A stretch of 64,000 bases of DNA from Psychrobium sp. MM17-31. GTDB lineage: Bacteria > Pseudomonadota > Gammaproteobacteria > Enterobacterales > Psychrobiaceae. The first letter of the stretch is position 1, and each line of letters opens with the position of its first letter. Below the pieces are notes generated by a model. That model was not told where the DNA came from. It ran no database searches and was given only the letters and a program-made list of their open reading frames with translations. Positions 1 to 10,116 of the stretch are shown one piece after another. The stretch is from NCBI RefSeq assembly GCF_022347785.1, contig NZ_JAKRGA010000002.1, positions 1 through 64,000 of the forward strand. Reading direction: 5' to 3'. The translations under genes were made by a program, and so were the position numbers.

Positions 1-214
1 GCCCGAAGGTCCCCTCCTTTCCCCCGTAGGGCGTATGCGGTATTAGCCATCGTTTCCAATGGTTGTCCCCCTCGACTAGGTAGCTTCCCAAGCATTACTC
101 ACCCGTCCGCCGCTCGACGCCAGAGTAGCAAGCTACTCTTCGTTTCCGCTCGACTTGCATGTGTTAGGCCTGCCGCCAGCGTTCAATCTGAGCCATGATC
201 AAACTCTTCAATTA
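1..214 (-). rRNA. rrs: 16S ribosomal RNA, 5' end (partial)
   Basis: Read on the minus strand, this has the conserved 5' end of bacterial 16S rRNA: TTGAAGAGTTTGATCATGGC, then the GAACGCTGGCGGC and CACATGCAAGTCGAGCGG blocks of the V1 region, GACGGGTGAGTAATGC, and the start of V2. The mature 5' end is placed near 213-214 by comparison with the E. coli start. The gene runs off the left edge of the window, so only about 214 nt are present. The V1 hairpin (AGAGTAGCTTGCTACTCT) and neighbouring bases fit Alteromonadales. Confidence 0.97.
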
Positions 215-342
215 AAATTTGATTTTTTACGTTACTTCTCATTACAAGAAGAAACGACTCAATGAATTTACTGTCATTATGTAGACATTAAATCATGAGT
301 AAGATACTCAATCTTCAAATGCCCACACAGTTTATTTGAATA

Positions 343-360
343 CTAATTTTTAAAGAACGT
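343..360 (-). promoter_or_regulatory. rrn leader boxA antitermination element
   Basis: The minus strand reads ACGTTCTTTAAAAATTAG about 130 nt upstream of the 16S 5' end. This resembles the boxA core (TGCTCTTTAACAA) that recruits NusB/NusE to rRNA transcripts. Its position in the leader between promoter and 16S supports the call. NusB itself is encoded later in the window. Confidence 0.7.
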
Positions 361-429
361 TTTATCTCAATCACCTTTTGGTGAGAGAACCGCTTCAAAG
401 CGCTGTGCTTCGTTGCGTTAGGGCTGCGC

Positions 430-457
430 ATTCTACGCATTCCCGATTCGAAGTCAA
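430..457 (-). promoter_or_regulatory. rrn promoter, downstream (P2-like)
   Basis: On the minus strand, TTGACT (452-457) and TAGAAT (430-435) are separated by 16 bp. A GC-rich discriminator (GCGCAGCCC) follows, as in stringently controlled rRNA promoters. It faces the 16S gene. Confidence 0.75.
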
Positions 458-553
458 CAACTAATTCTAAATAATTTTTAAAACGTTGTTTTGTTCTCTA
501 ACCTGCGTCACATCTTCGTTTTAGAAGCTACTCCGCCGTGTCAGTGGATGCGC

Positions 554-581
554 ATTATAGAGATCCAATTTAACTTGGCAA
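554..581 (-). promoter_or_regulatory. rrn promoter, upstream (P1-like)
   Basis: On the minus strand, TTGCCA (576-581) and TATAAT (554-559) are 16 bp apart, followed by a GCGC discriminator. Just upstream (about 583-630) lie A/T runs that could act as an UP element. Together with the second promoter at 430-457 this gives the tandem P1/P2 arrangement usual for rrn operons. Confidence 0.75.
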
Positions 582-731
582 GGGCTTTTTTCGAAAAATT
601 CCAACTAATAATTCACATGTATTTTTTTTAGACTTTAATGTTAAATTACTTGGCGTAATGTTGCTAAGTTAGTACCAAATGATGATTATTGTTTAAAATT
701 CCATGATCTGTTTCATCGCTATTTTTTGTGC

Positions 732-756
732 AAAGCAATTTAGATTGCTTTATACT
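732..756. promoter_or_regulatory. Palindrome overlapping a possible -10 box upstream of the DUF4124 gene
   Basis: AAAGCAAT (732-739) and ATTGCTTT (744-751) form a perfect 8-bp inverted repeat around TTAG, directly abutting TATACT (751-756), a plausible -10 hexamer for the gene starting at 822. The geometry suggests a repressor site or a hairpin. No regulator can be named. Confidence 0.35.
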
Positions 757-821
757 CAATGGAATCGGTTAGTTTTGTCGTTCACCAATTTTTAACCATC
801 TTTATTTAGTCGAGCGTTAAC

Positions 822-1238
822 ATGAAATTCTTCGTTGCCATATTATTATTAGGTTGTGCCTTTACCGCACAAGCCAAAGATATATATCGTTGGACAGATA
901 GCAATGGTGTCACTCATTATAGTTATAAGGCTCCGAATAATGTTCCGGCTGATAAGGTGAAGAAGATCGATATGACCAAACAAGGCCAATATGTTCAAGA
1001 CAGTAAAAGTAAAACTAACAAGAATCTAAGTAAACAAGAGCAAGAACTAGATCGCATCGCTAAAAAGAATTGCGATATCGCCACCAAGAATATTCAAATC
1101 CTCACAACTTTTAATAACATTCAACAAAAAGACGCTGACGGTAATCTAAAAACACTTACCAAAAAAGATAAAGCACAACAACTAAGCCTAGCGAAAAAAC
1201 AAGCTGAAATGTTTTGTAAAAAAGAACAGCAAAAATAA
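822..1238 (+). CDS. DUF4124 domain-containing periplasmic protein
   Basis: A 138-residue protein with a signal peptide (MKFFVAILLLGCAFTAQA, cleavage after about residue 18). The short DUF4124 domain follows, with its hallmark IYRWTDSNGVTHYSYKAP. The rest is a lysine/glutamine-rich, probably helical tail. DUF4124 proteins are small exported proteins of unknown role, common in gammaproteobacteria and sometimes near envelope or nucleoid genes. It is a single gene between the rrn promoters and clpB, convergent with clpB, with a hairpin between them. The start is the only ATG that gives the signal peptide. Function unknown. Confidence 0.85.
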   Translation: MKFFVAILLLGCAFTAQAKDIYRWTDSNGVTHYSYKAPNNVPADKVKKIDMTKQGQYVQDSKSKTNKNLSKQEQELDRIAKKNCDIATKNIQILTTFNNIQQKDADGNLKTLTKKDKAQQLSLAKKQAEMFCKKEQQK

Positions 1239-1244
1239 TATTAG

Positions 1245-1278
1245 AAAGAAGGAAAATGATTACTCATCTTCCTTCTTT
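1245..1278. terminator. Hairpin between the DUF4124 gene and clpB (convergent)
   Basis: A 15-bp stem with one mismatch and a TTAC loop (arms 1245-1259 and 1264-1278, outer sequence AAAGAAGGAA / TTCCTTCTTT) lies between two convergent stop codons. The arms end in A or T triplets, so it may serve both strands, though the U-tracts are short. Confidence 0.6.
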
Positions 1279-1287
1279 AATAGCGAC

Positions 1288-3861
1288 CTATCGTTTAGTA
1301 AACACAAAATCCTCATCGACATAACTCACTTCAACACTATCTTTAGCGCCAAAGTTACCCGATAAAATATGTTCAGCTAAAGGATTCTCTAATCCTTGAA
1401 TAGCACGTTTTAATGGGCGAGCACCGTATACTGGATCGAATCCAATATCTGCTAATGCATTTAGAGCCGATTCATCAATCGATAATTCGATATCCTGCCC
1501 TTCTAGTCGTTCAATCAAGTAATGGAGTTGGTATTTAGCAATGTTCTTTATGTTGTCTTTGGTCAACGCATGGAACACAACATTCTCGTCAAGACGATTA
1601 ATAAATTCTGGTTTAAAGTGCTTCTTAACAACTTCCATGACCATTGAAGTCATATCAGCTTGCTCTAATACACCACCATGCTCCTGTATAAGATCAGAGC
1701 CAATATTCGAGGTTAGAATAATTAAGGTATTTCTAAAATCAACTGTGCGCCCTTGACCGTCAGTTAAGCGGCCATCATCCAACACCTGTAATAGGATATT
1801 AAATACGTCACTATGAGCTTTTTCAATTTCGTCTAGTAGTAGCACACTATATGGCTTACGACGCACAGCTTCGGTTAGGTAACCACCTTCTTCGTAACCA
1901 ACATATCCCGGAGGTGCGCCAATAAGTCTAGCTACCGAATGCTTTTCCATAAACTCAGACATATCGATACGAACCATGGCATCGACATTATTAAATAGAT
2001 AATCAGCGAGTGCTTTACACAATTCTGTTTTACCGACACCTGTTGGGCCTAAGAATAAGAAAGAGCCAATCGGCTTGTTAGGATCGGATAATCCTGCACG
2101 TGAACGTCTAATAGCATTAGACACTGCCGTCACCGCTTTGCTTTGACCAACAACTTGCTTTTGGAGATGGCTCTCCATATTTAACAATTTGGTTTTCTCG
2201 CCATCGAGCATCTTACTCACTGGGATCCCAGTGGCACGAGAAACAACTTCTGCAATTTCATCGCTGGTTACTTTGTGCTTGAGCAATGTCATTTCTTGCA
2301 TATCGGCTTGCGAGGCTAAATCAAGTTGACGCTCTAACTCAGGAATTCTGCCGTATTGAAGCTCTGACATGCGATTTAGATCACTGGCTCGGCGGGCAAC
2401 ATCGAGATCTTGTCTAGCTTGGTCTAAAGCTGATTTAATATTTTGAGCGCCAGAAAGCGATGCTTTCTCTGCATTCCATACTTCATCGAGCTCTTTAAAC
2501 TCTTTTTCAAAATTAGCTAAATCGACTTGCAGCTTATCTAAACGTTTCTTAGAGCCATCGTCTTCTTCATTTGCTAGGGCTTGTTGTTCTAATTTAAGTT
2601 GAATTATCTTGCGTTCGAGACGATCTAAGGTTTCAGGCTTAGAATCAATTGCCATCCGAATAGCCGCTGCTGCCTCATCGATTAAATCAATTGCTTTGTC
2701 TGGTAACTGGCGATCGGTAATGTAGCGGTGTGATAGCACTGCCGCAGCAACGATACCTGGATCAGTAATTTCTACGGCGTGATGCAATTCATAACGCTCT
2801 TTTAGACCACGTAAAATAGCAATGGTGTCTTCAACCGATGGCTGATCGACTTGTACCTTTTGAAAACGACGCTCTAGTGCCGCGTCTTTTTCAACATATT
2901 GGCGATATTCATCAAGGGTCGTTGCGCCGACACAATGTAATTCGCCACGAGCCAATGCGGGCTTTAACATATTCCCAGCATCCATAGCACCATCTGACTT
3001 ACCAGCACCAACCATGGTATGAAGCTCATCAATAAATAGGATCACCTGCCCTTCTTCTTTTGCCAGCTCATTCAGCACCGCTTTTAAACGCTCTTCAAAT
3101 TCACCGCGATATTTAGCGCCAGCAAGTAATGCCCCCATATCAAGTGACAATACACGTTTATTTTTAATGCCGTCAGGCACTTCACCGTTTACGATACGCT
3201 GTGCCAAGCCTTCAACGATAGCAGTTTTACCAACACCAGGCTCACCAATAAGCACAGGATTATTTTTAGTACGGCGCTGCAACACTTGAATAGTGCGACG
3301 AATTTCATCATCGCGGCCGATAACTGGGTCGAGTTTCCCTTGTTCAGCGCGCTCAGTTAGATCAACGGTATATTTATCGAGTGCTTGGCGCTGATCTTCT
3401 GCGTTTTGATCTTCCACTTGCTGCCCGCCGCGAATTTTTTCTATTGCGTCAGAGACTTTTTTGTCCGTTAAATCAGCCTTGCGCAGGATCTCACCTAACG
3501 CCCCTTTGTCGTTAAGCGCCGCAAGAATAAAGAGTTCGCTCGATATATATCTATCTTTACGTTTTTGAGCAAGCTTGTCACAAACATTAAGCAGGTTAAC
3601 CATGGCGTTAGAGAGCTGAATATCACCATGCACTCCTTCAACTTGCGCCAAACGATCAAGTGATTGCGAGATGCGGCTGCGAATCGTCGAGATATCACAT
3701 TGACATTCAACGAGCAGCGCACGAGTACTACCGCTCTCTTGATTTAGTAGCGCTGAAAATAAGTGAATAGGTTCAATATATTGATGATCCCTACCAAGAG
3801 CGATTGACTGGGCATCGGAGATTGCTAGTTGAAACTTACTGGTGAGACGGTCTAAGCGCAT
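1288..3861 (-). CDS. clpB: ClpB disaggregase (AAA+ chaperone)
   Basis: An 857-residue protein-disaggregating ATPase that works with DnaK to rescue aggregated proteins in the cytoplasm. It has an N-terminal Clp-N repeat domain (about 1-145), AAA-1 with Walker A GEPGVGKT at 206-213, a coiled-coil middle domain (about 400-525), AAA-2 with Walker A GPTGVGKT near 605, and the C-terminal D2-small domain. Length matches E. coli ClpB (857). I start it at ATG 3861 ([10 protein letters not shown]), which matches the family N-terminus and has GAGGAAG just upstream. A TTG twelve bases earlier lies in that ribosome binding site. It is downstream of pgeF on the same strand, but its own sigma-32-like promoter is present. 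Confidence 0.97.
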   Translation of the reverse strand: MRLDRLTSKFQLAISDAQSIALGRDHQYIEPIHLFSALLNQESGSTRALLVECQCDISTIRSRISQSLDRLAQVEGVHGDIQLSNAMVNLLNVCDKLAQKRKDRYISSELFILAALNDKGALGEILRKADLTDKKVSDAIEKIRGGQQVEDQNAEDQRQALDKYTVDLTERAEQGKLDPVIGRDDEIRRTIQVLQRRTKNNPVLIGEPGVGKTAIVEGLAQRIVNGEVPDGIKNKRVLSLDMGALLAGAKYRGEFEERLKAVLNELAKEEGQVILFIDELHTMVGAGKSDGAMDAGNMLKPALARGELHCVGATTLDEYRQYVEKDAALERRFQKVQVDQPSVEDTIAILRGLKERYELHHAVEITDPGIVAAAVLSHRYITDRQLPDKAIDLIDEAAAAIRMAIDSKPETLDRLERKIIQLKLEQQALANEEDDGSKKRLDKLQVDLANFEKEFKELDEVWNAEKASLSGAQNIKSALDQARQDLDVARRASDLNRMSELQYGRIPELERQLDLASQADMQEMTLLKHKVTSDEIAEVVSRATGIPVSKMLDGEKTKLLNMESHLQKQVVGQSKAVTAVSNAIRRSRAGLSDPNKPIGSFLFLGPTGVGKTELCKALADYLFNNVDAMVRIDMSEFMEKHSVARLIGAPPGYVGYEEGGYLTEAVRRKPYSVLLLDEIEKAHSDVFNILLQVLDDGRLTDGQGRTVDFRNTLIILTSNIGSDLIQEHGGVLEQADMTSMVMEVVKKHFKPEFINRLDENVVFHALTKDNIKNIAKYQLHYLIERLEGQDIELSIDESALNALADIGFDPVYGARPLKRAIQGLENPLAEHILSGNFGAKDSVEVSYVDEDFVFTKR

Positions 3862-3897
3862 ATTCTTCCTCAATATTAACTCACTATACTAGTTAAT

Positions 3898-3925
3898 TGA
3901 TGGGAACGAATTTTTAGAAAACAAG
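3898..3925 (-). promoter_or_regulatory. Putative sigma-32 heat-shock promoter of clpB
   Basis: On the minus strand, CTTGTTT (3919-3925), a 13-bp spacer and TCCCATCA (3898-3905) lie about 37 bp upstream of the clpB start. This fits the RpoH consensus CTTGAAA-N13-15-CCCCATNT well. It is consistent with heat-shock control of clpB separately from the upstream pgeF/rluD genes. Confidence 0.7.
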
Positions 3926-3972
3926 CGCCAATTGCAAATAAAATGAATAAATAATCGCCGAATTGATTGCGA

Positions 3973-4692
3973 TCAATCTTCAATCCAAATAACTGTTGCC
4001 ATGCGGCCAGTTTGGCCATCTCGGCGATAAGAAAAGAACTTATCGTCTTGCGTCACAGTACAATAATCGCCACCGCTAATTTGTGTAACACCACAGCGAT
4101 TAAGCGTGTTCCGAGCAAGCTGATAAATATCGGCTAAGAATTTATCTCCTCGGGCTTTAAAACATTGGTGGTTGTCGGGGTGCTTACTAACAAAGATATC
4201 GACAACATCTTGCCCGACTTCAAATTGTTCAGGTCCGATAGCAGGCCCTAACCACACCATCAGTTCACTTGGCGACTCACTAAAATAGTTAAGTGAGTTT
4301 TCGACAATGCCATCGGCAAGGCCGCGCCAGCCACCGTGTATTGCAGCGACTTTGGAACCTGCTCGATTGGTGACGAGTAACGGCAGACAATCGGCGGTCA
4401 TGACACAACAAGGAGTATTAGTTAACCTAGTAAAAGCAGCGTCGCCATCGCAGCTTTGTGGTGTATCGGGGTTTATGTCGACCACATCGATGCTATGCGT
4501 TTGATTAAGCCAGATAATATCGTGCGGTAAATATTGATTAATGGCTTGGCGATTAGCACTAACGGCAGCGATATCATCACCGACATGAGCGCCGAGATTA
4601 TTAGTATCAAACGGCGCCTCACTCACCCCACCTGTTCGTAGGGTGGTAAATGCTTTTATGTGACTAGGTGCCGCCCAATTTGGAATAATCAT
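3973..4692 (-). CDS. pgeF: Peptidoglycan editing factor PgeF / YfiH-family multicopper oxidase-like protein
   Basis: A 239-residue DUF152 (YfiH) protein. Family members have been described as removing L-Ser from mis-built UDP-MurNAc and as purine nucleoside phosphorylase/laccase-like enzymes. Metal-site residues are visible: His66 (NQTHS), Cys102 (TADCLP) and His119 (AAIHGGWRG). The GPAIGP motif lies near 175. Its ATG overlaps the rluD stop (TAATG), so it is translationally coupled. The rluD-pgeF-clpB order is the same as in E. coli. Confidence 0.93.
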   Translation of the reverse strand: MIIPNWAAPSHIKAFTTLRTGGVSEAPFDTNNLGAHVGDDIAAVSANRQAINQYLPHDIIWLNQTHSIDVVDINPDTPQSCDGDAAFTRLTNTPCCVMTADCLPLLVTNRAGSKVAAIHGGWRGLADGIVENSLNYFSESPSELMVWLGPAIGPEQFEVGQDVVDIFVSKHPDNHQCFKARGDKFLADIYQLARNTLNRCGVTQISGGDYCTVTQDDKFFSYRRDGQTGRMATVIWIED

Positions 4693-5660
4693 TATTGTGG
4701 CTGATTGTCCAAGGTATCTTGACGAAGTAACTGCGTCATTTGCGCCATATCTTCTGGCACAGGTGCTTGCCAGCGCATTTCTTCACCAGTGATAGGATGT
4801 GCTAATTGCAACTTAATCGCGTGTAGCGCTTGGCGTTTAAAATCACGCATTGCATCTAACAGTTCAGGACTTGAGCCCTTAATTGGCTTAGGGCGACCAC
4901 CGTAGACAGGATCACCTAATAGCGCGTGACGCATATATGACATGTGAACGCGAATTTGGTGCGTACGACCCGTTTCAAGACGCAGACGTAAACGAGTATG
5001 TGCTCTGAATTTTTCAGCGATACGGTAGCGCGTAATTGCTTCTTTACCGTCTGGGTCAACTGCCATATGAGTACGACGTGTGGCGTGACGGGCGATAGGC
5101 GCTTCAATTTTACCGCCCGCTGTCATTTGACCAATTGCAATAGCCTCGTATTCACGAGTGATATCGCGCTTTTGGATCATTTTCACTAATTTGGTTTGTG
5201 CAGGAATAGTCTTAGCAACCACCATTAATCCTGTCGTGTCTTTATCAAGACGATGAACGATACCCGCACGAGGTACATTATCTATTTCAGGGTGATGATG
5301 TAACAATGCATTTAATACGGTGCCATCAGGCTGACCAGCACCAGGATGAACAACTAAACCAGCTGGTTTGTTAATCACTAGGATGTGCTCATCTTCATAT
5401 ACAATGTTTAGTGGAATATCTTGTGGCTTATGACGTTCTTCAACTTCAATGAACGCGTCTATTTCGATAATTTCTTCACCCAACACCTTAACGCGTGCTT
5501 TAGTAACCACCTCACCATCAACTTTAACGTATCCCGCTAAAATCCATTCTTTTAAACGGCTGCGAGAATAATCACTAAAAAGTTCAGCAATAGCTTGGTC
5601 TAAACGTTGGTCACACTGCTCTATAGCCACTTTGGCCATTAAATTGATCGCTTGATTCAT
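4692..5660 (-). CDS. rluD: 23S rRNA pseudouridine(1911/1915/1917) synthase
   Basis: A 322-residue RluA-family synthase that modifies helix 69 of 23S rRNA, needed for normal 50S assembly. It has an N-terminal S4 RNA-binding domain (about 18-75) and a catalytic domain with HRLDKDTTG, the catalytic Asp being residue 139 as in E. coli RluD. It lies head to head with bamD (about 120 bp between starts) and is coupled to pgeF by a TAATG overlap. This bamD/rluD divergence is conserved across gammaproteobacteria. Confidence 0.96.
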   Translation of the reverse strand: MNQAINLMAKVAIEQCDQRLDQAIAELFSDYSRSRLKEWILAGYVKVDGEVVTKARVKVLGEEIIEIDAFIEVEERHKPQDIPLNIVYEDEHILVINKPAGLVVHPGAGQPDGTVLNALLHHHPEIDNVPRAGIVHRLDKDTTGLMVVAKTIPAQTKLVKMIQKRDITREYEAIAIGQMTAGGKIEAPIARHATRRTHMAVDPDGKEAITRYRIAEKFRAHTRLRLRLETGRTHQIRVHMSYMRHALLGDPVYGGRPKPIKGSSPELLDAMRDFKRQALHAIKLQLAHPITGEEMRWQAPVPEDMAQMTQLLRQDTLDNQPQ

Positions 5661-5782
5661 TTATATTTCTACATTAAGGGAACTAACGGGCATTGAGTTA
5701 ATCAAAAAAACCCACGATTAGTCGCTATTGTAGCTTTTATTTTGCCTCAGCTTAATAGATACTTGTCGAATATGTGAGGATT

Positions 5783-6541
5783 ATGAATAAAATGATGTAT
5801 AAAAAACGTTCACTAGCAACAATTTCGTTAGTTTTAGCGCTTGGTTTAGCAGGATGTTCTAGCCAGCCAGACGAACCTCAAGTTCGTATTACTGCCCCAG
5901 AGCAAATGTACCAAAATGCACAAGAAGCATTAGATCAAGGTAATCTTATTAAAGCTACTCGCGTGTTAGAAGCACTAGAGTCGCGTTATCCGTTTGGTCC
6001 ACAAGCAAATCAAGTTCAGCTTGATTTAATCTACGCCTACTACCGCCAAGGCAATAGTGATCAAGCACTTGCGACTATTGATAGGTTTTTGCGTTTAAAT
6101 CCAACACACCCTGATATTGATTACGTGTTTTATATGCGTGGGTTGGCAAATATGGCGTCAGATGAAAACATGTTCCACGAATTGTTTAATATCGATCGCA
6201 GTGACCGTGACCCGCAGTTTGCTATCCAAGCGTTCCGCGATTTTAAGCAATTAATCGAAACACGCCCAGAGAGTCATTATGCACCTGATGCTCGCCAGCG
6301 TATGGTCGCTTTAAAGAATCAATTGGCTAAGCACAATATCGCCATTGCGCAATATTATTTGGATCGCGAAATCTATGTAGCAGCAATTAATCGCGCCAAA
6401 GAAGTGTTAACTAGTTATGGTAATACCGCTTCTACCAAACCAGCGCTTGAGATTATGAAACAATCTTATCAAGCACTAAAGCAAGAAGACTTAGCTCAGC
6501 GCACTCAACAAGTCATCGACTTGAACTTTCCGCAAGGTTAG
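5783..6541 (+). CDS. bamD: Outer membrane protein assembly factor BamD
   Basis: An essential lipoprotein of the BAM complex that inserts beta-barrel proteins into the outer membrane. It has a lipoprotein signal with lipobox LAGC (Cys25 counted from ATG 5783). Tandem TPR-like helices follow over about residues 35-240, including a YPFGPQANQVQLDLIYAYY block typical of BamD. Length (252 aa) is normal. The start is uncertain: GAGGA at 5776-5780 is 2 nt from ATG 5783 and 11 nt from ATG 5792. A GTG at 5774 is less likely. Confidence 0.95.
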   Translation: MNKMMYKKRSLATISLVLALGLAGCSSQPDEPQVRITAPEQMYQNAQEALDQGNLIKATRVLEALESRYPFGPQANQVQLDLIYAYYRQGNSDQALATIDRFLRLNPTHPDIDYVFYMRGLANMASDENMFHELFNIDRSDRDPQFAIQAFRDFKQLIETRPESHYAPDARQRMVALKNQLAKHNIAIAQYYLDREIYVAAINRAKEVLTSYGNTASTKPALEIMKQSYQALKQEDLAQRTQQVIDLNFPQG

Positions 6542-6556
6542 CATTTAAAGCTCAAC

Positions 6557-6592
6557 AAAAAAGCGCCACGTTAAAAAACGTGGCGCTTTTTT
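6557..6592. terminator. Bidirectional intrinsic terminator between bamD and glnB
   Basis: AAGCGCCACGTT and its complement AACGTGGCGCTT form a 12-bp stem around AAAA, extended by A-run and T-run flanks (arms 6557-6572 and 6577-6592). The T-run follows on the plus strand and the A-run gives a U-tract on the minus strand. It therefore serves the convergent bamD and glnB. Confidence 0.93.
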
Positions 6593-6612
6593 TATCCATC
6601 AATTTATTGTAA

Positions 6613-6969
<357 letters not shown>

Positions 6970-7074
6970 TTAATTATCTTGCTCAGTGGCTTTATTCTTA
7001 CATAAATCGAGTGATGTTCAAAAGACATTATTTAATCTAAACTATCGACTTTTATTTCAATAAGAACAAAGACT

Positions 7075-8916
7075 ATGCGCCGATTTATCGCCCTTACTTG
7101 TTGTTTACTTTTGTCAGCATTTAGCCATGCGAAAAAAGTAGACGATTTAACCTATGCCAATTACGACGATGTAAAAGTCAGTCACCTTTATTTAGACCTT
7201 GCCGTTGATTTTGAAAACAAAGCCCTCAAAGGGTTTGCCGATCTCGACCTAAATTGGGAATCAGCAGCAACGACACAAGTTGTATTAGACACTCGCGACC
7301 TGATCATCCACCGCACATTAGCTAAATCAAGCGATGGAAAATGGCACGAAATTAAATTTAACTTAGCACCACGTGACGATGTTATGGGTGCGAAGTTAAC
7401 GGTCAAGCCGAGCTTCCAAGCGCAAACCCTTCGCGTCTATTACGAATCTACCGACAAGGCATCAGGGCTACAGTGGCTAACACCAGCGCAAACAGCCGGT
7501 AAAAAGCAGCCATTTATGTTTAGCCAAAACCAAGCTATCCATGCTCGCAGCTGGATCCCGATTCAAGACACACCAAGCGTACGCATGACTTATAGCGCGC
7601 GTATTTACACTGATGAATCAGTACTAGCAGTTATGAGTGCCAATAACGAACCAACAACTGAGCGCGATGGCGATTACTTTTTTGAGATGCCGCAAGCAAT
7701 TCCGCCATACTTAATTGCCATTGCCGTTGGTGACTTAAAGTTCAAAGCGATGAGCGATATTACAGGTGTTTATGCCGAGCCGAGCATCCTAGATGCAGCA
7801 GTTGCTGAATTTGACGATACCCAAGCAATGATTGACGCCACCGAAAAGTTATTTGGTCCATACAGATGGGGTCGTTACGACTTGCTAATTCTCCCACCAA
7901 GCTTTCCATTTGGCGGCATGGAAAACCCTCGCCTGTCTTTTATCACACCAACTGTTATCGCTGGCGATAAGAGCTTAGTGAACTTGATTGCCCACGAACT
8001 TGCTCACTCTTGGTCTGGTAACTTGGTAACTAATGAAAGCTGGCGCGATCTATGGTTAAACGAAGGATTCACTTCTTACGTTGAAAATCGCATTATGGAA
8101 GAAGTGTTTGGCCGTAAACGCGCGGTGATGGAACAGGCACTAGACGCCCAAAATCTTAGAGCACTAGTTAAACGCATGCCAGCGAATGACACTGTGTTAT
8201 ATGTTGACTTACAAAGTCGCGATCCGGATGCGGCGTTCTCAAGTGTTCCTTACACTAAGGGACAATTATTCTTAGTTTATCTTGAACAAAAATTAGGCCG
8301 TGAAGTATTCGACAGTTTCATTAAAAATTACTTTAACGAGCACGCATTCGAAAGTATTGGTACTAATGCATTCTACAAATACTTCACAGACAACTTACTG
8401 CAAAAATACCCAAGTGTATTAGACAAAGCAGAAATCGAAGAGTGGATTTTTGCTGAAGGTTTACCAACCTTTACGCCAACGCCAACATCACCAGTTTTCG
8501 ATATTATCGATGAGCAAATAGCGCAAATTAACGCAGGTAAACTAGCGGTTAATGAACTAAATACCAGTGATTGGACAGTTCATCAGTGGCTACATTTTAT
8601 TAATAACTTACCACGCGATTTAAGTATTGAACTAATGACCGAGCTCGATAGCCAGTTCAAACTAACCACCAGCACCAACAACGAAATTGCTCATGCGTGG
8701 TACTTGTTGGCGCTAGGGAATGGTTACAAAGCTATATATGATGAACTCGATGATTACCTCATCGAAATTGGTCGTCGCAAGTTAATTGTTCCGCTATACA
8801 AGCAATTGGCAACTACCGAAGAAGGCAAAGCGTGGGCGCATAAAGTCTACCAAAAAGCGCGTCCAGGTTATCACCCGCTCGCACAAGGAACAGTAGATGC
8901 AATATTTGAAAAATAA
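7075..8916 (+). CDS. M1-family metallopeptidase (leukotriene A4 hydrolase-like aminopeptidase), exported
   Basis: A 613-residue gluzincin. The signal peptide is [19 protein letters not shown]. The M1 N-terminal beta domain covers about 25-215. The catalytic domain has GGMEN at 280-284, the zinc site HELAH at 307-311 and Glu330 eighteen residues later. The C-terminal helical leukotriene-A4-hydrolase-type domain covers about 480-610. It probably trims N-terminal residues from peptides in the periplasm or on export. The arrangement matches cold-active aminopeptidases of the LTA4H branch (such as Colwellia ColAP), but the substrate cannot be read from sequence. It is monocistronic, with a strong terminator after it. 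Confidence 0.93.
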   Translation: MRRFIALTCCLLLSAFSHAKKVDDLTYANYDDVKVSHLYLDLAVDFENKALKGFADLDLNWESAATTQVVLDTRDLIIHRTLAKSSDGKWHEIKFNLAPRDDVMGAKLTVKPSFQAQTLRVYYESTDKASGLQWLTPAQTAGKKQPFMFSQNQAIHARSWIPIQDTPSVRMTYSARIYTDESVLAVMSANNEPTTERDGDYFFEMPQAIPPYLIAIAVGDLKFKAMSDITGVYAEPSILDAAVAEFDDTQAMIDATEKLFGPYRWGRYDLLILPPSFPFGGMENPRLSFITPTVIAGDKSLVNLIAHELAHSWSGNLVTNESWRDLWLNEGFTSYVENRIMEEVFGRKRAVMEQALDAQNLRALVKRMPANDTVLYVDLQSRDPDAAFSSVPYTKGQLFLVYLEQKLGREVFDSFIKNYFNEHAFESIGTNAFYKYFTDNLLQKYPSVLDKAEIEEWIFAEGLPTFTPTPTSPVFDIIDEQIAQINAGKLAVNELNTSDWTVHQWLHFINNLPRDLSIELMTELDSQFKLTTSTNNEIAHAWYLLALGNGYKAIYDELDDYLIEIGRRKLIVPLYKQLATTEEGKAWAHKVYQKARPGYHPLAQGTVDAIFEK

Positions 8917-8979
8917 CAGAACTAGCAAGATCTGCATATTTTTTTAATTTTTCTACTACATTAAACCTAGTTAGAATAG

Positions 8980-9020
8980 ATATAAGGCACTTTCCTACCA
9001 AGATCGTGCCTTATATTTTT
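8980..9020 (+). terminator. Intrinsic terminator after the M1 peptidase gene
   Basis: ATATAAGGCAC (8980-8990) pairs with GTGCCTTATAT (9006-9016) across a 15-nt loop and runs into a T-tract. It separates the peptidase gene from the pilin operon. Confidence 0.85.
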
Positions 9021-9057
9021 GCTAAAATTAATGCTATATTATTAATTAACGCGGTAA

Positions 9058-9573
9058 ATGGACAGCAAGTATATGATTAAGCAAAAGGGTGTCACCCTCA
9101 TTGAACTCATTGTTGCCATGACGATTATTGTCATTACCTTATTCGTAGGTATTCCCAATTTACATCAATTGGTTAAAAACAATGAGCTAATAAACCAGTC
9201 AAATACGGTGGCTAGTTTAATTGCATTTGCTCGAAGTGAAGCGACCAAGCGTAAATCAGACGTTAGACTATGCCGTGGCACTGTTGAAGGTGACAATGCA
9301 ACCTGCGCAGCCGATGGCAATCGATTGATTATTCTTAACAATGCCGACGCACTTATTCGCACCACTGAAATCAGCAGCAATATCTCAGTTTATTTTCAGA
9401 ACTTAGCCTCAACAAGTATTACCTTTAACGCTTTGGGCTCACCTGATGACATTGGTGAAATCGTCTTTTGCGACGATCGCGGTGCAGCACATGCGAAAGG
9501 CGTTGCACTTAATATGGGTGGTCAGGTACGCTCATTAGTTGAATCAGAAATAAATAATATCTCTTGCTCATGA
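9058..9573 (+). CDS. GspH/FimT-family type IV minor pilin (FimU/FimT-like)
   Basis: A 171-residue prepilin with a short basic leader ending in Gly (KQKG) before VTLIELIVAMTIIV, including Glu5 of the mature pilin. A GspH/FimT-type globular domain with paired cysteines follows. It probably primes pilus assembly together with PilV, PilW, PilX and PilE. An ATG at 9073 (MIKQKG) would give a more typical short leader and may be the true start. It is first gene of the minor-pilin operon and overlaps pilV by an ATGA. Confidence 0.88.
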   Translation: MDSKYMIKQKGVTLIELIVAMTIIVITLFVGIPNLHQLVKNNELINQSNTVASLIAFARSEATKRKSDVRLCRGTVEGDNATCAADGNRLIILNNADALIRTTEISSNISVYFQNLASTSITFNALGSPDDIGEIVFCDDRGAAHAKGVALNMGGQVRSLVESEINNISCS

Positions 9574-10091
9574 ATACTTTTAGTAAAAAGCGCGGTTTTA
9601 CATTATTAGAAGTGATGATTGCTATTGCGATATTAGCGATAGGAATGCTCGGTATTGCTGGTTTGCACATCGTATCGATGGAGCAAAATCACGCAGCCTA
9701 TCTACGCTCACAGGCAATCAATATTAGCCAAGATATTATCGAGCGGATGCGTAATAACCCTGAAGCAGTTGCCGCAGGGGAATTTAACGATGTGAAAAGT
9801 GTCGGACAAACTATGCCATCGTCAGATTGTTTAACCGCAGATGAAGGATGCAGTACGACGCAACTCGCAAAAATCGATATCGCCCAATGGGCGCAATTGA
9901 TTAACAACGTCAACAGCGATAATGCACGTCAGCAGTTGCCTGGCGCCAGTGCAACTGTTAAAGCAGGCGTAAACAACCTGTTTACCGTTCGCGTTGAGTG
10001 GGATACCAAAAACTGGCAACAAAATGAAGGCGGCCAAACGACGCGTCAGCGTGCGAAAACTGATTACGAAGTTCAGGTCATTATTAATTAA
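9570..10091 (+). CDS. pilV: Type IV pilus minor pilin / modification protein PilV
   Basis: A 173-residue prepilin: KKRG then FTLLEVMIAIAILAIGMLGIAGLH, the PilV N-terminal signature including the typical IAILAIGMLG stretch. In Pseudomonas, PilV is part of the minor-pilin core that caps the pilus and holds PilY1. The start at ATG 9570 overlaps the previous stop (ATGA); a TTG six bases upstream is not preferred. Confidence 0.9.
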   Translation: MNTFSKKRGFTLLEVMIAIAILAIGMLGIAGLHIVSMEQNHAAYLRSQAINISQDIIERMRNNPEAVAAGEFNDVKSVGQTMPSSDCLTADEGCSTTQLAKIDIAQWAQLINNVNSDNARQQLPGASATVKAGVNNLFTVRVEWDTKNWQQNEGGQTTRQRAKTDYEVQVIIN

Positions 10092-10116
10092 TAATTGAAG
10101 AAACACTAAAATAAAC

